Positions 46,601-57,618 of a stretch of 64,000 bases of DNA are shown piece after piece. Source of the stretch: Microplitis mediator (taxonomy: Eukaryota; Arthropoda; Insecta; Hymenoptera; Braconidae); the NCBI RefSeq assembly GCF_029852145.1, contig NC_079976.1:20052617-20116616 (forward strand), written 5' to 3'. The translations under genes and the position numbers were made by a program. The notes under the pieces were generated by a model. The model saw only the letters and a program-made list of their open reading frames with translations, was not told the origin of the DNA and did no database searches. Within the stretch, counting starts at the first letter, position 1. Each line of letters begins with the position of its first letter.

Positions 46601-46955
46601 TTATTTATCTAAAACACACATAAAGTTTTCATCATCATCTTCATTTATTGTTACGTATAAATTGTCATTTATTGCAACTAAAAAAAAAAAAAAATTTTTA
46701 AAGGTAACATAAGTATGATAACTATTTTGACAGGTATAAGTTTAAATTTTATAATATTATTTAAAATGATTACTTTTACTTACTGTGTTTTTTAATTACG
46801 GCGTTTACAAGATTATCAACTTCATCTGTTTGACTAATAACGTTATCATCGTCAAATATTTTAATCATTTGATGCGCACATTGAAGAAAACGTTTGAAAT
46901 CAAAAACGTTTTGTAATAAAATGTATAAGTTAATAAAGTTTGAAGAAAAATACAT
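46601..46955 (-). CDS. Small two-exon gene, function unknown
   Basis: Minus strand. Exon 1 runs from ATG 46955-46953 to 46784, ending at donor GTAAGT. A 106-bp intron (46678-46783) ends in a T-rich tract and TAG acceptor. Exon 2 runs 46677-46601 with TAA. The joined frame is 82 codons without a stop: a hydrophobic start, then QCAHQMIKIFDDDN and an acidic C-terminus (NEDDDENFMCVLDK). Good splice signals and frame continuity support it; I recognise no family, and it may be the end of a longer gene whose upstream exons I cannot see. Confidence 0.4.
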
Positions 46956-47680
46956 GTTGCGTTATAATTTTTTTATTATTATAAAAACGATTGTTAACAA
47001 TAAATAAAATCACAATAATAATAAATTGTAAAGTAATAATAAATACAAACTATACGACAATTCAAAAAATTTTAAAGATATAAATATTGAAATATATAAT
47101 ATTAGAATTTAAAAATAAAATTCTGTTTTATAAGCAGTTCACTGTTTTACTCACTTATTTTTTGTGAAAGCTACATTATCGACAACACCATCTAGTTACT
47201 TTTCATTGGGTAACATACTTTTACTATAGTTTTTTTTTCGAACAAATTTACATTCGTACGAATTTCCAATCCTTATTTTTTTTTCTAATTAACCGCTTTA
47301 TTTACTGAGGAGGGCTTGAAAAAAATTGATTTAACCTAAAATTCATTTTTATCTTTTTATTTCTAATTATTTACTAATTTAATAGATTTTTTTCATATAA
47401 ATTACAACACTATCTATTTTCCACGGGAGGACGTCAGGGTCAGCCGAGATGATGAAAGGAATGAGCTTCAGCGGCATCTGGAGTTTGAATTTGGAAGGCG
47501 GGAAAATTTGAATTTCGGTTGCGCGGGGTTTTAAATTAAAGGGTTTTTTGTAGTGACTATAGATTTATAAGCTTCTATATATTTGTTAAGAAAATTATTA
47601 GATAATTACTTTTTTTATTAACTTAGAAAAAATCTATGACTTAGGACAAGATTTTCGCCTTGATTTCGAAATGAATAGTT
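46956..47680. other. AT-rich stretch, no gene
   Basis: A more GC-rich patch at 47420-47535 has no coding signature. Nothing else recognised. Confidence 0.45.
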
Positions 47681-48194
47681 CAAATATTTGATATTACGGC
47701 GAAAATATTGGTCTTATCAGAAAAGTTTTAGAACAAAAGTTGTAGGAAATTTAATTTTCTAAAAAAAATGTCTCTTTAGATCTTTTTATACGACCAATAT
47801 TGTCACCGTAATTACAAAATTAAGATTCATAATGAATAATTAAAATTTTTGATAATTATAAAAATCTCAATTTTGAAATTACGGCTATCTTTTTAGTCCT
47901 AAGAAAAAATAATAAGAGACATTTTTTTTAAAAAATTAAATTTTGAATGACTTTTACTCGAATAATGTTTTTCTATGGCCAATATTTTCACCGTAATTCC
48001 AAAATTAAGATTCATAATGAATGATTCAAATTTTTGTTAATAATGAAAATCCTAATTTTGAAATTACGACTTCCTTTTTAGTCCTAAGAAAAAATTATTG
48101 AAAACATTTTTTCTTTTAAATTAAATTTCCTACAACTTTTGCTTAGAAAATTTTTTTATACGACCAATATTTTTTCCGTAATATCAAAAATTTG
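47681..48194. repeat. Foldback with internal 185-bp tandem units
   Basis: The outer arms are inverse (ATTACGGCGAAAATATTGG... versus CGACCAATATTTTTTCCGTAAT; TTGTAGGAAATTTAA versus TTAAATTTCCTACAA). The block (C)GACCAATATT-x-TCACCGTAATT recurs at 47791, about 47976 and 48161. Within each unit, CGTAATTNCAAAATTAAG faces its own inverse, TTTTGAAATTACG. Confidence 0.8.
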
Positions 48195-49023
48195 ACTCCA
48201 TTATTTATTATTGGTTGATTTTATATTAAAGCAAAAATCATGGCCCTATTTATGACACTGAAATGAGCCGACGTCTAATTTTTGAATTTTTTTTTTAAAC
48301 ATTACATTTTAAAAAATTTCATCTAGCTTTTTAAATTTTATATTTGTGAATATTTTTTTTTTTTTTTTTAATTAAATTTTTGAGAAAAACATTTAAAAAT
48401 TTTTAATTGTCTGCTTACTTCAGGATCATATATTTTTTGTAGTGTAGTAGACATCCAACAATTTTTTAATTAAGTCTAAAAAAATTATATAATTAATGAA
48501 ATTTTTAAAAAATGCATCTACTGAATGTTGAATTGTCTAAACATGAATTTTTTTTTTTTTATTTTATAAACATTTCAAATTATTATTTCAAAGTTTCAAA
48601 AATTGTCAGATGACCGCTAACTTTACTATCATAAAAATTTCTTACTAGTCTTAAAATAAAATTACTTATATAAAATAATTAATTATATTAAAATAAAAAA
48701 TATTCATGAATAAAAACAAAATGAGAATTTCGTTTTTTAAATTATTTATTTTTCAAAAAACAAGATTGAGCCTAAGGTGCATGATCATTAATTTAAATTA
48801 TGTTATTATTTAATTATTTACAAAAAATAAATTAAACTTATTAAATACAAAGTAAATTTTTAAAATATAATTACGATTAATATATACAATTTAATCTTAT
48901 ACTATTTACATGAAATACTTAATATTTAATTTATGAAAATAATAAAACCTACAATAATATTTTACAACAAAAAATAACTGGATGATAAGTAATTATATAC
49001 AAAAAATTAAAAACTTATTAAAA
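48195..49023. other. AT-rich stretch with dispersed-repeat similarity
   Basis: The segment around 48240-48300 ('gacactgaaatgagccgacgtctaat') resembles 61519-61545. No gene. Confidence 0.45.
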
Positions 49024-49815
49024 TTACAAAAGCTTACGTCTTTTAGCAGAACACAAAATACTGCCCATGTCATAATTATTTTGACGCTTACGGCTGTCGT
49101 TTCCTAGGCCTCCGATTGTTGCGTCCAGATCCGCTTCAGTTGAGGGTACAATTTGACTGCTACTTCCAATAGAATTATCCTGAACTTCTACATCAGCTGG
49201 AGGTGAAGAAGTTGATGACCCATCTGACTCCGCAGATTTTTTCTTCATCAGTCTATCACGATACTCGTAATAGCTGATTTTTTGTCGAGTCCTTGGTTTC
49301 TCGACTTCAAGTTTACCGGAAACATTTTCTGGATCCGATGAACTGGGGGTCGTCACTATCCGATTCATTGCACTCACTTTGATAGATGGATTTTTGAATA
49401 ATCGCATCACCCAGTTTTTTATTCTGGGTGACATTTTATCCAAAACCGCTTTGAACTCCCTGTCCATCTTTATCAGCAAATCGAAGGTCACCTTGGTATC
49501 GAGCAACCAAAACCAAAGATTCCCGTCTATGACTTGGGGAATCTTCCACTGCGACGATTGGATGGTGAAATAAATACAATATGACGCCACAACTGCCGGT
49601 TTATATTTCAGGCACATTGATGTCATTTGTAACGTATAATTTGCCATCTGCAGAAAAATCTTGCATAATTCCTTGCAAACTTTAATTTCCCCACAGAATT
49701 TCTTGATGTAATGATGAGGGTGATTAACCCCCATCTTAAATCCAAGTGTTGCCAGAAGAAGTTGCTCATTTGAAATTAGTGCATTGACGATAGATACATA
49801 ATTGTTAAAATAAAT
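49024..49815 (-). pseudogene. Cyclin T-like protein, second cyclin box and C-terminus
   Basis: The minus frame from about 49815 to the TAA at 49024 encodes NALISNEQLLLATLGFKMGV, HPHHYIKKFCGEI, then KYKPAVVASYCIYF, SSQWKIPQVIDGNLWFWLLD and VTFDLLIKMDREFKAVLDK. This matches the second cyclin box of cyclin T, the partner of CDK9 in P-TEFb, which releases paused RNA polymerase II. A Ser/Pro-rich tail ends in SAKRRKLL, a basic nuclear-signal-like end. The first cyclin box is missing: upstream sequence is TA/TAGA microsatellite, and the open frame reading through it to 50067 is an artefact. It may be a 5'-truncated duplicate or one exon of a gene with distant upstream exons; the frame itself is intact over about 260 codons. 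Confidence 0.8.
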
Positions 49816-49833
49816 ATATATACAATAGATATA

Positions 49834-49892
<59 letters not shown>

Positions 49893-50045
49893 AGATGTAA
49901 TAGATAGGTAGATAATAGATAGATATATAATAGATAAAATAGATATTTATACAATGGATATAATAGATAGATAGATAATAGATAGCTATATAATAGATAC
50001 AATACATAGATATACAATCGATATAATGGATAGATATATGAGATA
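49810..50045. repeat. (TA)n and TAGATA-rich microsatellite
   Basis: About 60 bp of pure TA around 49838-49887, followed by imperfect 'atagatagatataatagataca' repeats. It abuts the cyclin T-like frame. Confidence 0.95.
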
Positions 50046-50418
50046 TGTAAGAACGCTTTTCGCGCAAGGAAAATGAAAAATATTTTTGTAATTTGACTGC
50101 TTGAAGTTGTTATTAGTGGTGGCCGTGGTTTTCGACTGACTTACTAGCAATCATGTGAAACATTTCAGAAATTTTTCCGAAATTTCTTAATTTTTAATAT
50201 ACAATTGATCATCGAGTGATGATCACATTAATTGATTGGATAATGGTAATTATTGCTATAAAGTAAGAGACCCAGTATCCAATCAGGGAACTAGTATCTG
50301 ACCACTCATATATTGGCATATTTCTATTTAGTAAATTTTACTAAATACAAATATACACTTACATGGAGTTACCAGTTATTAGTTTCTTGATGGGGTACTA
50401 AGTCTTTTACCATAGTTC
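50046..50418. other. AT-rich stretch, no gene
   Basis: No cyclin exon or other coding sequence recognised. Confidence 0.45.
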
Positions 50419-50532
50419 AGTGCAGACAGATCGCTGACGAAAAGTTCCTCTTCTGAAGCACCGTTTAAGCTATGAGTGATGCTAAAATGATGCGAAGGAA
50501 GGGGAACTTTTCGTCCGCGATCTGGCTACACT
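50419..50532. ncRNA. Long hairpin, pre-miRNA-like or miniature element
   Basis: CAGATCGCTGACGAAAAGTT (from 50427, continuing CC) pairs with 50503-50524 over 22 bases with one mismatch. With looser flanking pairs the stem is about 32 bp and the loop about 50 bases. RNA expression cannot be judged. Confidence 0.45.
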
Positions 50533-50628
50533 GCCATAGTTATCAAGATTAGTTAACGAAACGAAAAGAAAAAAAATGAAATAAAAAATTAGAAGATCCA
50601 CATAATCAATTTAACATGAAAAATAATA

Positions 50629-53600
50629 TTGCCATTACAACAATCCATCGTTTCGTCAATCACGTTTAGTTATAAAAGTATTTTTGTATGGTTTTACTAG
50701 CTATTCGTACGTCACAGTTGAATCCCGCTTGCCACCAGTGGCCGTTGGATAGCTGTATTCACTATAAAAAACACCTTTTCTAACTACCCTCTAAGTAGAT
50801 GACGGAGTATCGCGATAGTGAGGAAACTGTTTCGTTATGATCAGAATATTTTTTTTCCATGTCAATGTCTTTACTCCAATCTTCGCTCTATCAATAATAA
50901 TAAATCATGTAAATCAGGCAGTATTCTTATAAGATATAGAAAAAATTATACAATATGAGCAGTTTTAAAGCATCCAGTAGTTCTATATAAAAATAATATT
51001 ACTGAGAAATTATAAGTGTATTGTCGTGCAATAAAAGTAAATAGGTTTTATCTACAAAATATTAATACTCATTGTTTGATGCTAATAATAGATACTCAAC
51101 ATTTGATAAGCTTTGATAAATTTTGAAATTTTGATGATATGAAATTTACAAAAAAGATCGTTTTGTAAAAAATAATAAATTTATCATTTACAACTGCTGC
51201 ATTGAAAGAATATTAAATAGAAGAAATAAAAAAAAAACTTTTCCACTCAAACAAAGTTCATCAATGTCTGACTTTTAGTGATGACAATAATGACAACTTT
51301 AATATTCATGTCATAAGTATAATAATATTCTCTCGCTTACAAATCGATAAATTTCATCTACTAGTGATTTTACTATTAAACTATGCAAATATTGCGGCAG
51401 ATAGTTACTGGAGAAGAAGAAAATTCGAATAATTTCAAAATAAATTAATAATATACATGACAATGATTGAGAAATCTATTAAAATAAATAAAGATTCATT
51501 ATCCATCACTGATAAAGTAGCAATAGGAAATTATAATGGACTTAATTTATTGTGAGATAGAATATTCATGTCTATATGAAATAATTACAACAGTACTGTC
51601 AATTGGTTTTTACATAGATCTTTACGTTAAACTAAAGCAAATTAAAGATAATATGTACAATGCAAAATCATGGATCACTTTGCTATATGAAACTACGAAG
51701 TTATTGGTAAAAAACAGTTTTTCCTTCAAATTGATGTATCATTAGATAATAAAAAATTTATTTTTGTATAAACCTTATGTTACAATCCATAATCATTTAA
51801 TGAAATCATTCAATCTATAACGAATTTTTAAACTTTCGAAATTTTATCTTAGTAGTATGATTTTCTCAAGCAGTTGTGTGAATATTATCACTAATAAAAT
51901 GAAAGTGGGTTATCGATAAAGCTCTATGTACATGTACCGTTTCAAAATCTTCTTGAGTAATTCGTAAACAATAGAAAATTACTTAGCAACATCTATAAGA
52001 TATTACGCAAAAATAAATTAATGATTATAAAATTCTAGATGTTTTTTATTCAGTCGTTTAAATGTTATCAATAATATTTTTTATGAACGAATAGATGTAA
52101 TTAACCTCATCATTCGTTTGATATTGCTCATTACATATTTCTGACACAAATTAAAAATCTACATGAGATTGCCAATGACGAATAAGTTTATTTTTATAAT
52201 TAAGTTAATACGTCACTTAGTCTATGATGCATTTAATCAAATAATAAACAAAAAGTACGAAAAATTGATTATTATTTTATAGATTACATACAACTGTAGA
52301 AATTATTTCATTAAAGATCTGTTTTTAGCTATAAACTAAGAGAAGTTAGAGTCAATGCATAGCTGTATCAACATTTATAGTTATGATAATATAAATGATT
52401 ATATACAATTATAAACGGTGCTTACATAAAAATGAAAAATTCTAAAATATTATTATTGCAAGTTGCACTGTTCATATTTTGTAACAAAATTACAAAGATA
52501 TCGAAAGATATGAATATTATCCATGCAACAATAGTTTTAATCGAGTGATACGAAAGTTCATACTTTTTAGAGCTTTAATTTAAACCAATAACGAAAATAT
52601 TGTTAAGTAGTTATAAAAAAGTCCCTTCATTATATGAAAACAAAGGAAAACAATACCAAGTATTGAAAATAATAATTTCATACTTTTATTAATAACCACA
52701 TACTAGTATTTCTAGCACTTCTGAATTCTGATATAATCCTTAAAATCAGATATAATAACAATTAAATATCAATAAATCACCTTTTCCAAGTCATGTCTCG
52801 AATATTAATTAAAATTTGTATTAAAAATCATTTTAACATTAATAAAGAGAATGAACTGGAAATTAAAAATAAATATTATAGTAAATAATCCATTGAAGAT
52901 TTGTTAGAGCTCTTCCTCGTTACTATTTCTATAGAGTTTCTAGTAAATTTAGTTAATTCATGTTTCTCCAAGTAACAAATGCTTTCGTTTAATACATAAA
53001 AGTAACATATTTATGTTTTTGAAAAAAAAAAAACTAACAAATCGGCTAGCCAAAAATTACTATTCGAAAGTCTAATTCCAAAGAATAATTATGGAAATTA
53101 AGTAATGATACTATTTATGGTTAAATTATATTATCTATCGTGTAACTTGTTGCTAATATTCATAAAAAAATCGTGGACTGGAAAGAATTTGTAGTAGAAT
53201 AACGAATTAGTGAAATCCAAAAGAAACACCGAATACGATTCCGGAAAAATTTTATTTTGAAATCTGTAATAAAAAAAGTAAAATATAATTCCATCACAGA
53301 GTAATCATTAAATAACACTATTAGTATCAATTAACAATGCCTAAAACCGATAAACCAGCTATTTTAAAATTAAGAAAATCACGTAAGATAAAATTAATAC
53401 TGACACTAATACATACATTAATTAATAGATAAGTAAAGCAAGATATTTATATGTTAATTGAAATTCTTTGCATCCTAATTTTCAACAATAGAGTGCAAAT
53501 TGAAAAATTATTTCGAAAGTATTGAAATTTTTGTTATTCACCAATCAATATAATACAGAAATTTATCAAGATGAACTAATTGACTCCTAAGTAATTAATA

Positions 53601-54481
53601 TGCACATATGTATCAAACGCATTGAAATAATAACTAGTAATACGAATGTAATCCCACTAATTTATTTCATCACATACTTGATAATTAGTTAGTCAGAGAA
53701 ATAAAAATAATATATTTATTAATAAATTAAGCTAAAAAATTGCAATATCATATTATTTTGACTAAAAAAACAGTAACATCAACTTCTTGCCAAAAAAAAA
53801 AAAATTGTAAAACTATTGCATTAATCTCTGTTTACTGAAATTACAGATATTTAAGAAGCTGATTGGTATACCCAATTCACAAAAAAACGAAATGTAATTA
53901 GAACATTATAGGTACTTAAATAATAATTGTTATATAAAGTACGGACAAAAGATAACCATACAACATCATTTCTATTTATAAAAGATATGCACAAATCATG
54001 TATGTCTTGTAAGAATTACAGAATATATTAAATGAAATAGTAATTCAATATTAATTTGTATCCCTATGATGAAAGCAAAATTATGCCTATCAAATTAATA
54101 CTTAAATATGATGTTTGAGAAAATAATTTTTTTTTGTAAAAAATAAATTGTAAATCGAATAAAATTAATGTATTGTACACCAATAATATCTAGAAAAGAA
54201 TTATAATGAAGCAGATATGACGCAAAAATAAAGGAATGTGAAATACTTCTCACAGAAAAAAAAATCTGATCATTACGAAACAGTTTCCTCACCACGACAC
54301 TCCGTCACCTATTTAGAGGTTAGTTAAGAAAGGTATCCCATATTGTAATGGCAGCTTATCAAACGGCAAATGGTGGCAAGCGGATTACTACTATAGCCGT
54401 ATGACTAGCTCGATGACCATATGGGATCACATTCTTAACTAAACGTGATTGACGAAACGATGGATTAATGTAATGGCAATT
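50629..54481. mobile_element. 3.85-kb unit bounded by long inverted repeats
   Basis: The left repeat (50629-50855) and right repeat (54258-54481) are inverse copies. Both contain ATTGCCATTAC at the outer side, CATCGTTTCGTCAATCACG, CCGCTTGCCACCA, and GAGGAAACTGTTTCG at the inner side. No clear target duplication is visible next to them. The 3.4 kb between them has no credible gene. It could be a non-autonomous Mutator-like element (long TIRs), or two facing ends of separate elements, the right one being the 3' end of the adjacent OTU/MULE locus. Confidence 0.6.
50856..54257. other. 3.4-kb AT-rich interior without genes
   Basis: Free of microsatellites, other recognised repeats and long reading frames. 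Short frames (51536-51745, 54095-54295) look random. Confidence 0.5.
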
Positions 54482-54583
54482 TTTTTTTCTATTTAAAGTT
54501 AATTTATAATCAAGAGAGTTAAGACATGTAAGAAAACAACAATTGATTCACATTTAACAACATTTATTCATCAGACTTTTATT
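54482..54583. other. Short spacer between inverted repeat and polyprotein stop
   Basis: About 100 bp separating the long inverted repeat (ends 54481) from the C-terminus of the Ulp1/PHD module, the distance expected of a 3' untranslated end in a compact element. Confidence 0.4.
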
Positions 54584-56065
54584 TTATGACTCACTATCAT
54601 ATTTTCGACAAAGTCGACAAATAAATGTTGATAAATTTGATTGTTGTTTTCTTTTTCTCTTTTTGGTTTTTGGTTTTAATTCATCATCTTTCATTTCATT
54701 CTCTGTCTCATTACCATCGTTCTCTCTACAATATTGATGTATAGCACGTTCGCATTTAATACAATCAATTTTTTCAGATTTACAATCTATTTTATTTAAA
54801 CAAAATAAACAACGGTCTCGGACATCATCAGAATCAAGTATTAATCTATGAGCAATTGTTCTACGAAATTCATTGGGATCAAAATTAATGTCGAACGCAG
54901 TATTTTCATAAATACATTGTATGTAATACATACAGTACACACCACAATTTGATTTATCATTTATCGCCTGATATGGTCTTTTGCTATCTTCTATACGTGA
55001 ACCCCATTTAACTCTTTTTAATTTCCCAAATGGACTTCTTACATCACATTCTTCTATGAATTTGACTAATGCTTCTTCAACTCTATGAATATCAGTACTT
55101 TTTTCGTAAGGATCTAAGAGCAATAGGTTTTGCAATTTTCTATTCATAAGAAGTAGACGCCAGTGACTTTGATAGCAATAAGGTAATAATATGATATTCC
55201 CGATTTCGTTATTTAGTTTATGTATAAATAATTTATTTCTTTTTACCGATCTCCACGTCGGACCAAGTATAGGATATAGTAAATCAGTAGGAACATAAGT
55301 TATATCACGCCATTGTTTCATTAAGGTTGATGCAAACGAGTCTATTACTTCTCCGTCTATCCATCCTTCTTTACTAACTACTGTATGAAATTCTCTTGGT
55401 GTTAACTCAAATTCATGTAAACCGTAAAATATTTTTTGATCTGCAGAATAACGCGAAAATTTAAGAAGAGCTGAATTAGAATTAACATAATAAACGACTG
55501 AATTTACTAGACCATTAGGTAAGCTATCTATTGGCTTATCTCTTTGAGAGACAAGTACAGTGTTATTTTTATCTCGTTTTATTTTCTTAACTTTATCATC
55601 TGCTTTTTTCGATCTACTGGACCGTTTTTTCTTAATTTCATCATTATTGTTACTAATATTATTATTTAACTGTAATTCTGTTTGAGAATCATTTCCGACA
55701 ATTTTTTTACCGATTCTAATAATATTTTGACCCGAAATATATCTACTACGTGTTTTTTTTGGTTTCACTGCTTCGATATCTTTTCGAGTTCTCCCCCACG
55801 GATCTTTTGCTTTATGATTAGCAGCAGGTTCTACGGTAGGTGGATATTTTTTAATCTCTACAGTATCATCGGCTCTTAATTTAAATAAGTATTCCTCTGC
55901 AAGTAAACAATCAATGTCATCTTTCAAAGCTCTAATTGTATCACCGATCGTATTATTTTTTTTATTATCTAAAATTCTATGCTTATATGACTTATTATGT
56001 GATTCCGAGTAAGCATTTGAAACTCTTGAAATGCTTTCATCAACTAAATCTAATAATATGCCACT
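54584..56065 (-). CDS. Ulp1-type (C48) cysteine protease with C-terminal PHD finger
   Basis: In frame with the transposase across TAG 56066, open from there to 54584. Numbering the 447 codons from 55927: a basic region at 97-125 (KKKRSSRSKKADDKVKKIK), then the Ulp1 fold with His255 (QSHWRLLLMN), Asp272 (LLLLDPYEK), Gln320 and Cys328 (NDKSNCGVYCMYY), the expected His-Asp-Gln-Cys set. A PHD finger follows: C373-X2-C-X12-C-X2-C-X4-H397-X2-C400-X36-C437-X2-C440, complete Cys4-His-Cys3. Ulp1-type enzymes cleave SUMO-like tags; PHD fingers read histone tails. In plants some Mutator-like elements carry Ulp1 domains, so fusion to a transposase has precedent. All key residues are present; first codon at 55927 is TTG, so no separate start is implied. 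Confidence 0.85.
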   Translation of the reverse strand, partial: SGILLDLVDESISRVSNAYSESHNKSYKHRILDNKKNNTIGDTIRALKDDIDCLLAEEYLFKLRADDTVEIKKYPPTVEPAANHKAKDPWGRTRKDIEAVKPKKTRSRYISGQNIIRIGKKIVGNDSQTELQLNNNISNNNDEIKKKRSSRSKKADDKVKKIKRDKNNTVLVSQRDKPIDSLPNGLVNSVVYYVNSNSALLKFSRYSADQKIFYGLHEFELTPREFHTVVSKEGWIDGEVIDSFASTLMKQWRDITYVPTDLLYPILGPTWRSVKRNKLFIHKLNNEIGNIILLPYCYQSHWRLLLMNRKLQNLLLLDPYEKSTDIHRVEEALVKFIEECDVRSPFGKLKRVKWGSRIEDSKRPYQAINDKSNCGVYCMYYIQCIYENTAFDINFDPNEFRRTIAHRLILDSDDVRDRCLFCLNKIDCKSEKIDCIKCERAIHQYCRENDGNETENEMKDDELKPKTKKRKRKQQSNLSTFICRLCRKYDSES

Positions 56066-57618
56066 CTATAGAGAAGCATACGCCATAAAGAATTGTAACA
56101 AATAATCTAAAAATTCTTTGCTATTATATCGATTTGTTACATTTTGTACATTACTTTCTCTTTTAGCCAAATTGATTAATAATTCTTCGACAATACTCGA
56201 GAAATGAACAAAAAATGGTGATTTTTGATAAATTGGTTGATATTTAATTGTTTTTGATAACAGTTCAAGGTGAATACCATCAGTCTCATCGATTTCAGAA
56301 ATAAAAGTATCAGTTTCTTTTAAAAGATCCGTAAAATCATTATTTTTGTCACCCGGTAATTTTCCAAGTTCAACAATATAACGATTTGCTGATTTTTCAT
56401 CCTTTGTCAACAATATGCTCGCTATTAATTTAAATGTAACGTCCATTTCGTCTTTGTTTCGACAAAGTATTAACTTCCCCATACATTCCATTAAAAATGC
56501 TTTGTTATGGTTGAGATTCATGTCTTTTATTTCTTTTGCTACTCTGTGCATTATATGCGCACAGCAACTTAACAAAAAAGTAATATTTTTAGGAATTTTG
56601 GTCCTATCTATATAATAATCGAATGTAATTTGTAAGTATTCATTTATACCCATATTATTATAAACTTTTAAAACACTATGCATAGACGGCCAACTCCAAT
56701 CAGTGACTACTGCTTTAATAGGCCATTTAACGAAATAATTTTTGACAACGTCAGCATGTAACCTTAAAAAATTGGAAATGGAATCCTCATCATTTTCACT
56801 AGTTATCATTTGACATAAAGGAATCGTAGACTTTGTGGCTATATAAGCCAATGCATAGTAATAAACTCGTTTACAATGTAAATCTCCAGGAATTTTAACA
56901 TGTGCACCAGTTGAATCTAAATGAGCAATAGCAGGAATGGCAGGATTGATTACTTCTAATTGTCGTTCACTGCCTAATATTATTGACAATGGCAACTTAA
57001 ATTCTTGAATAAATTTATCTTTAAGATTATGATCATCGATCCATTGCTGCACAACATCTCCCAGATCTAATGATTTTAGTTTTTTTCGATTGGCTACTTT
57101 ACCTTCGGAGGTTATTTTTTCAACGGTGGCCATTTTTACTTCTTTATCAGTATAACCTTTTTCATTATATTCCTGATAACTTTCACGACAATTGTCGAGA
57201 TACAGATCTCTACTAGATCGATATTTTGAAAGTTTGAAGAACTGCTTTCGACGAGGACCTCTAACCTGAGTGAATGGATCGTCATGAGGTTTATGTGAAA
57301 ATTCAATTTTCATATTACTGGATACATCAAGTTGAACGTAATGACCATCTCTTTCAATAACTTCAAATTTATACTTGGCGCCATGACTTGTAACTTTGCA
57401 TTGTGCATATCCAACTACATTTACACTGTTTTCTCGAAACCCTGATTCAAAAGCCAATGGACAGTAACAGTTTAATTCAGTTCTCATATATTCTTTTATT
57501 ACAGCTCGCAATAAATCAACGCTCATATAATTTTCTCTTGTTGCTACTTTACTCGTAAGAAATGAGACTTCTCCTAAATATTCCCCATAAATATTTTTTT
57601 TTTTCGCTTGAACAATAT
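56066..57618 (-). CDS. MULE-type (Mutator-like) transposase module
   Basis: The frame opens upstream of ATG 57526, back to the A15 tract, and runs to TAG 56066. Numbering from that ATG, residues 36-60 carry a GYAQCKV...KYKFEV module found before MULE catalytic domains. The DDE fold shows Asp204 in AIAHLDSTGAHV and Asp276 in AVVTDWSWPSM. A CAHIMHRVAKEI motif (Cys322, His324, His327) suits the C/D-x-H signature between the second Asp and the final Glu. The final Glu is not assigned with certainty. MULE transposases cut and paste DNA with long terminal inverted repeats and 9-11-bp target duplications. About 486 residues are open, so this module is the least damaged. Confidence 0.82.

Noticed and set aside
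49816..50067. Ile/Tyr-rich N-terminal extension of the cyclin T-like frame
   Set aside because: Reads through TA and TAGATA microsatellite; not part of a cyclin.
50629..54481. Integrated polydnavirus-type segment
   Set aside because: The flanking repeats are inverted, not direct junction repeats, and no virus-type or virulence gene is seen inside.
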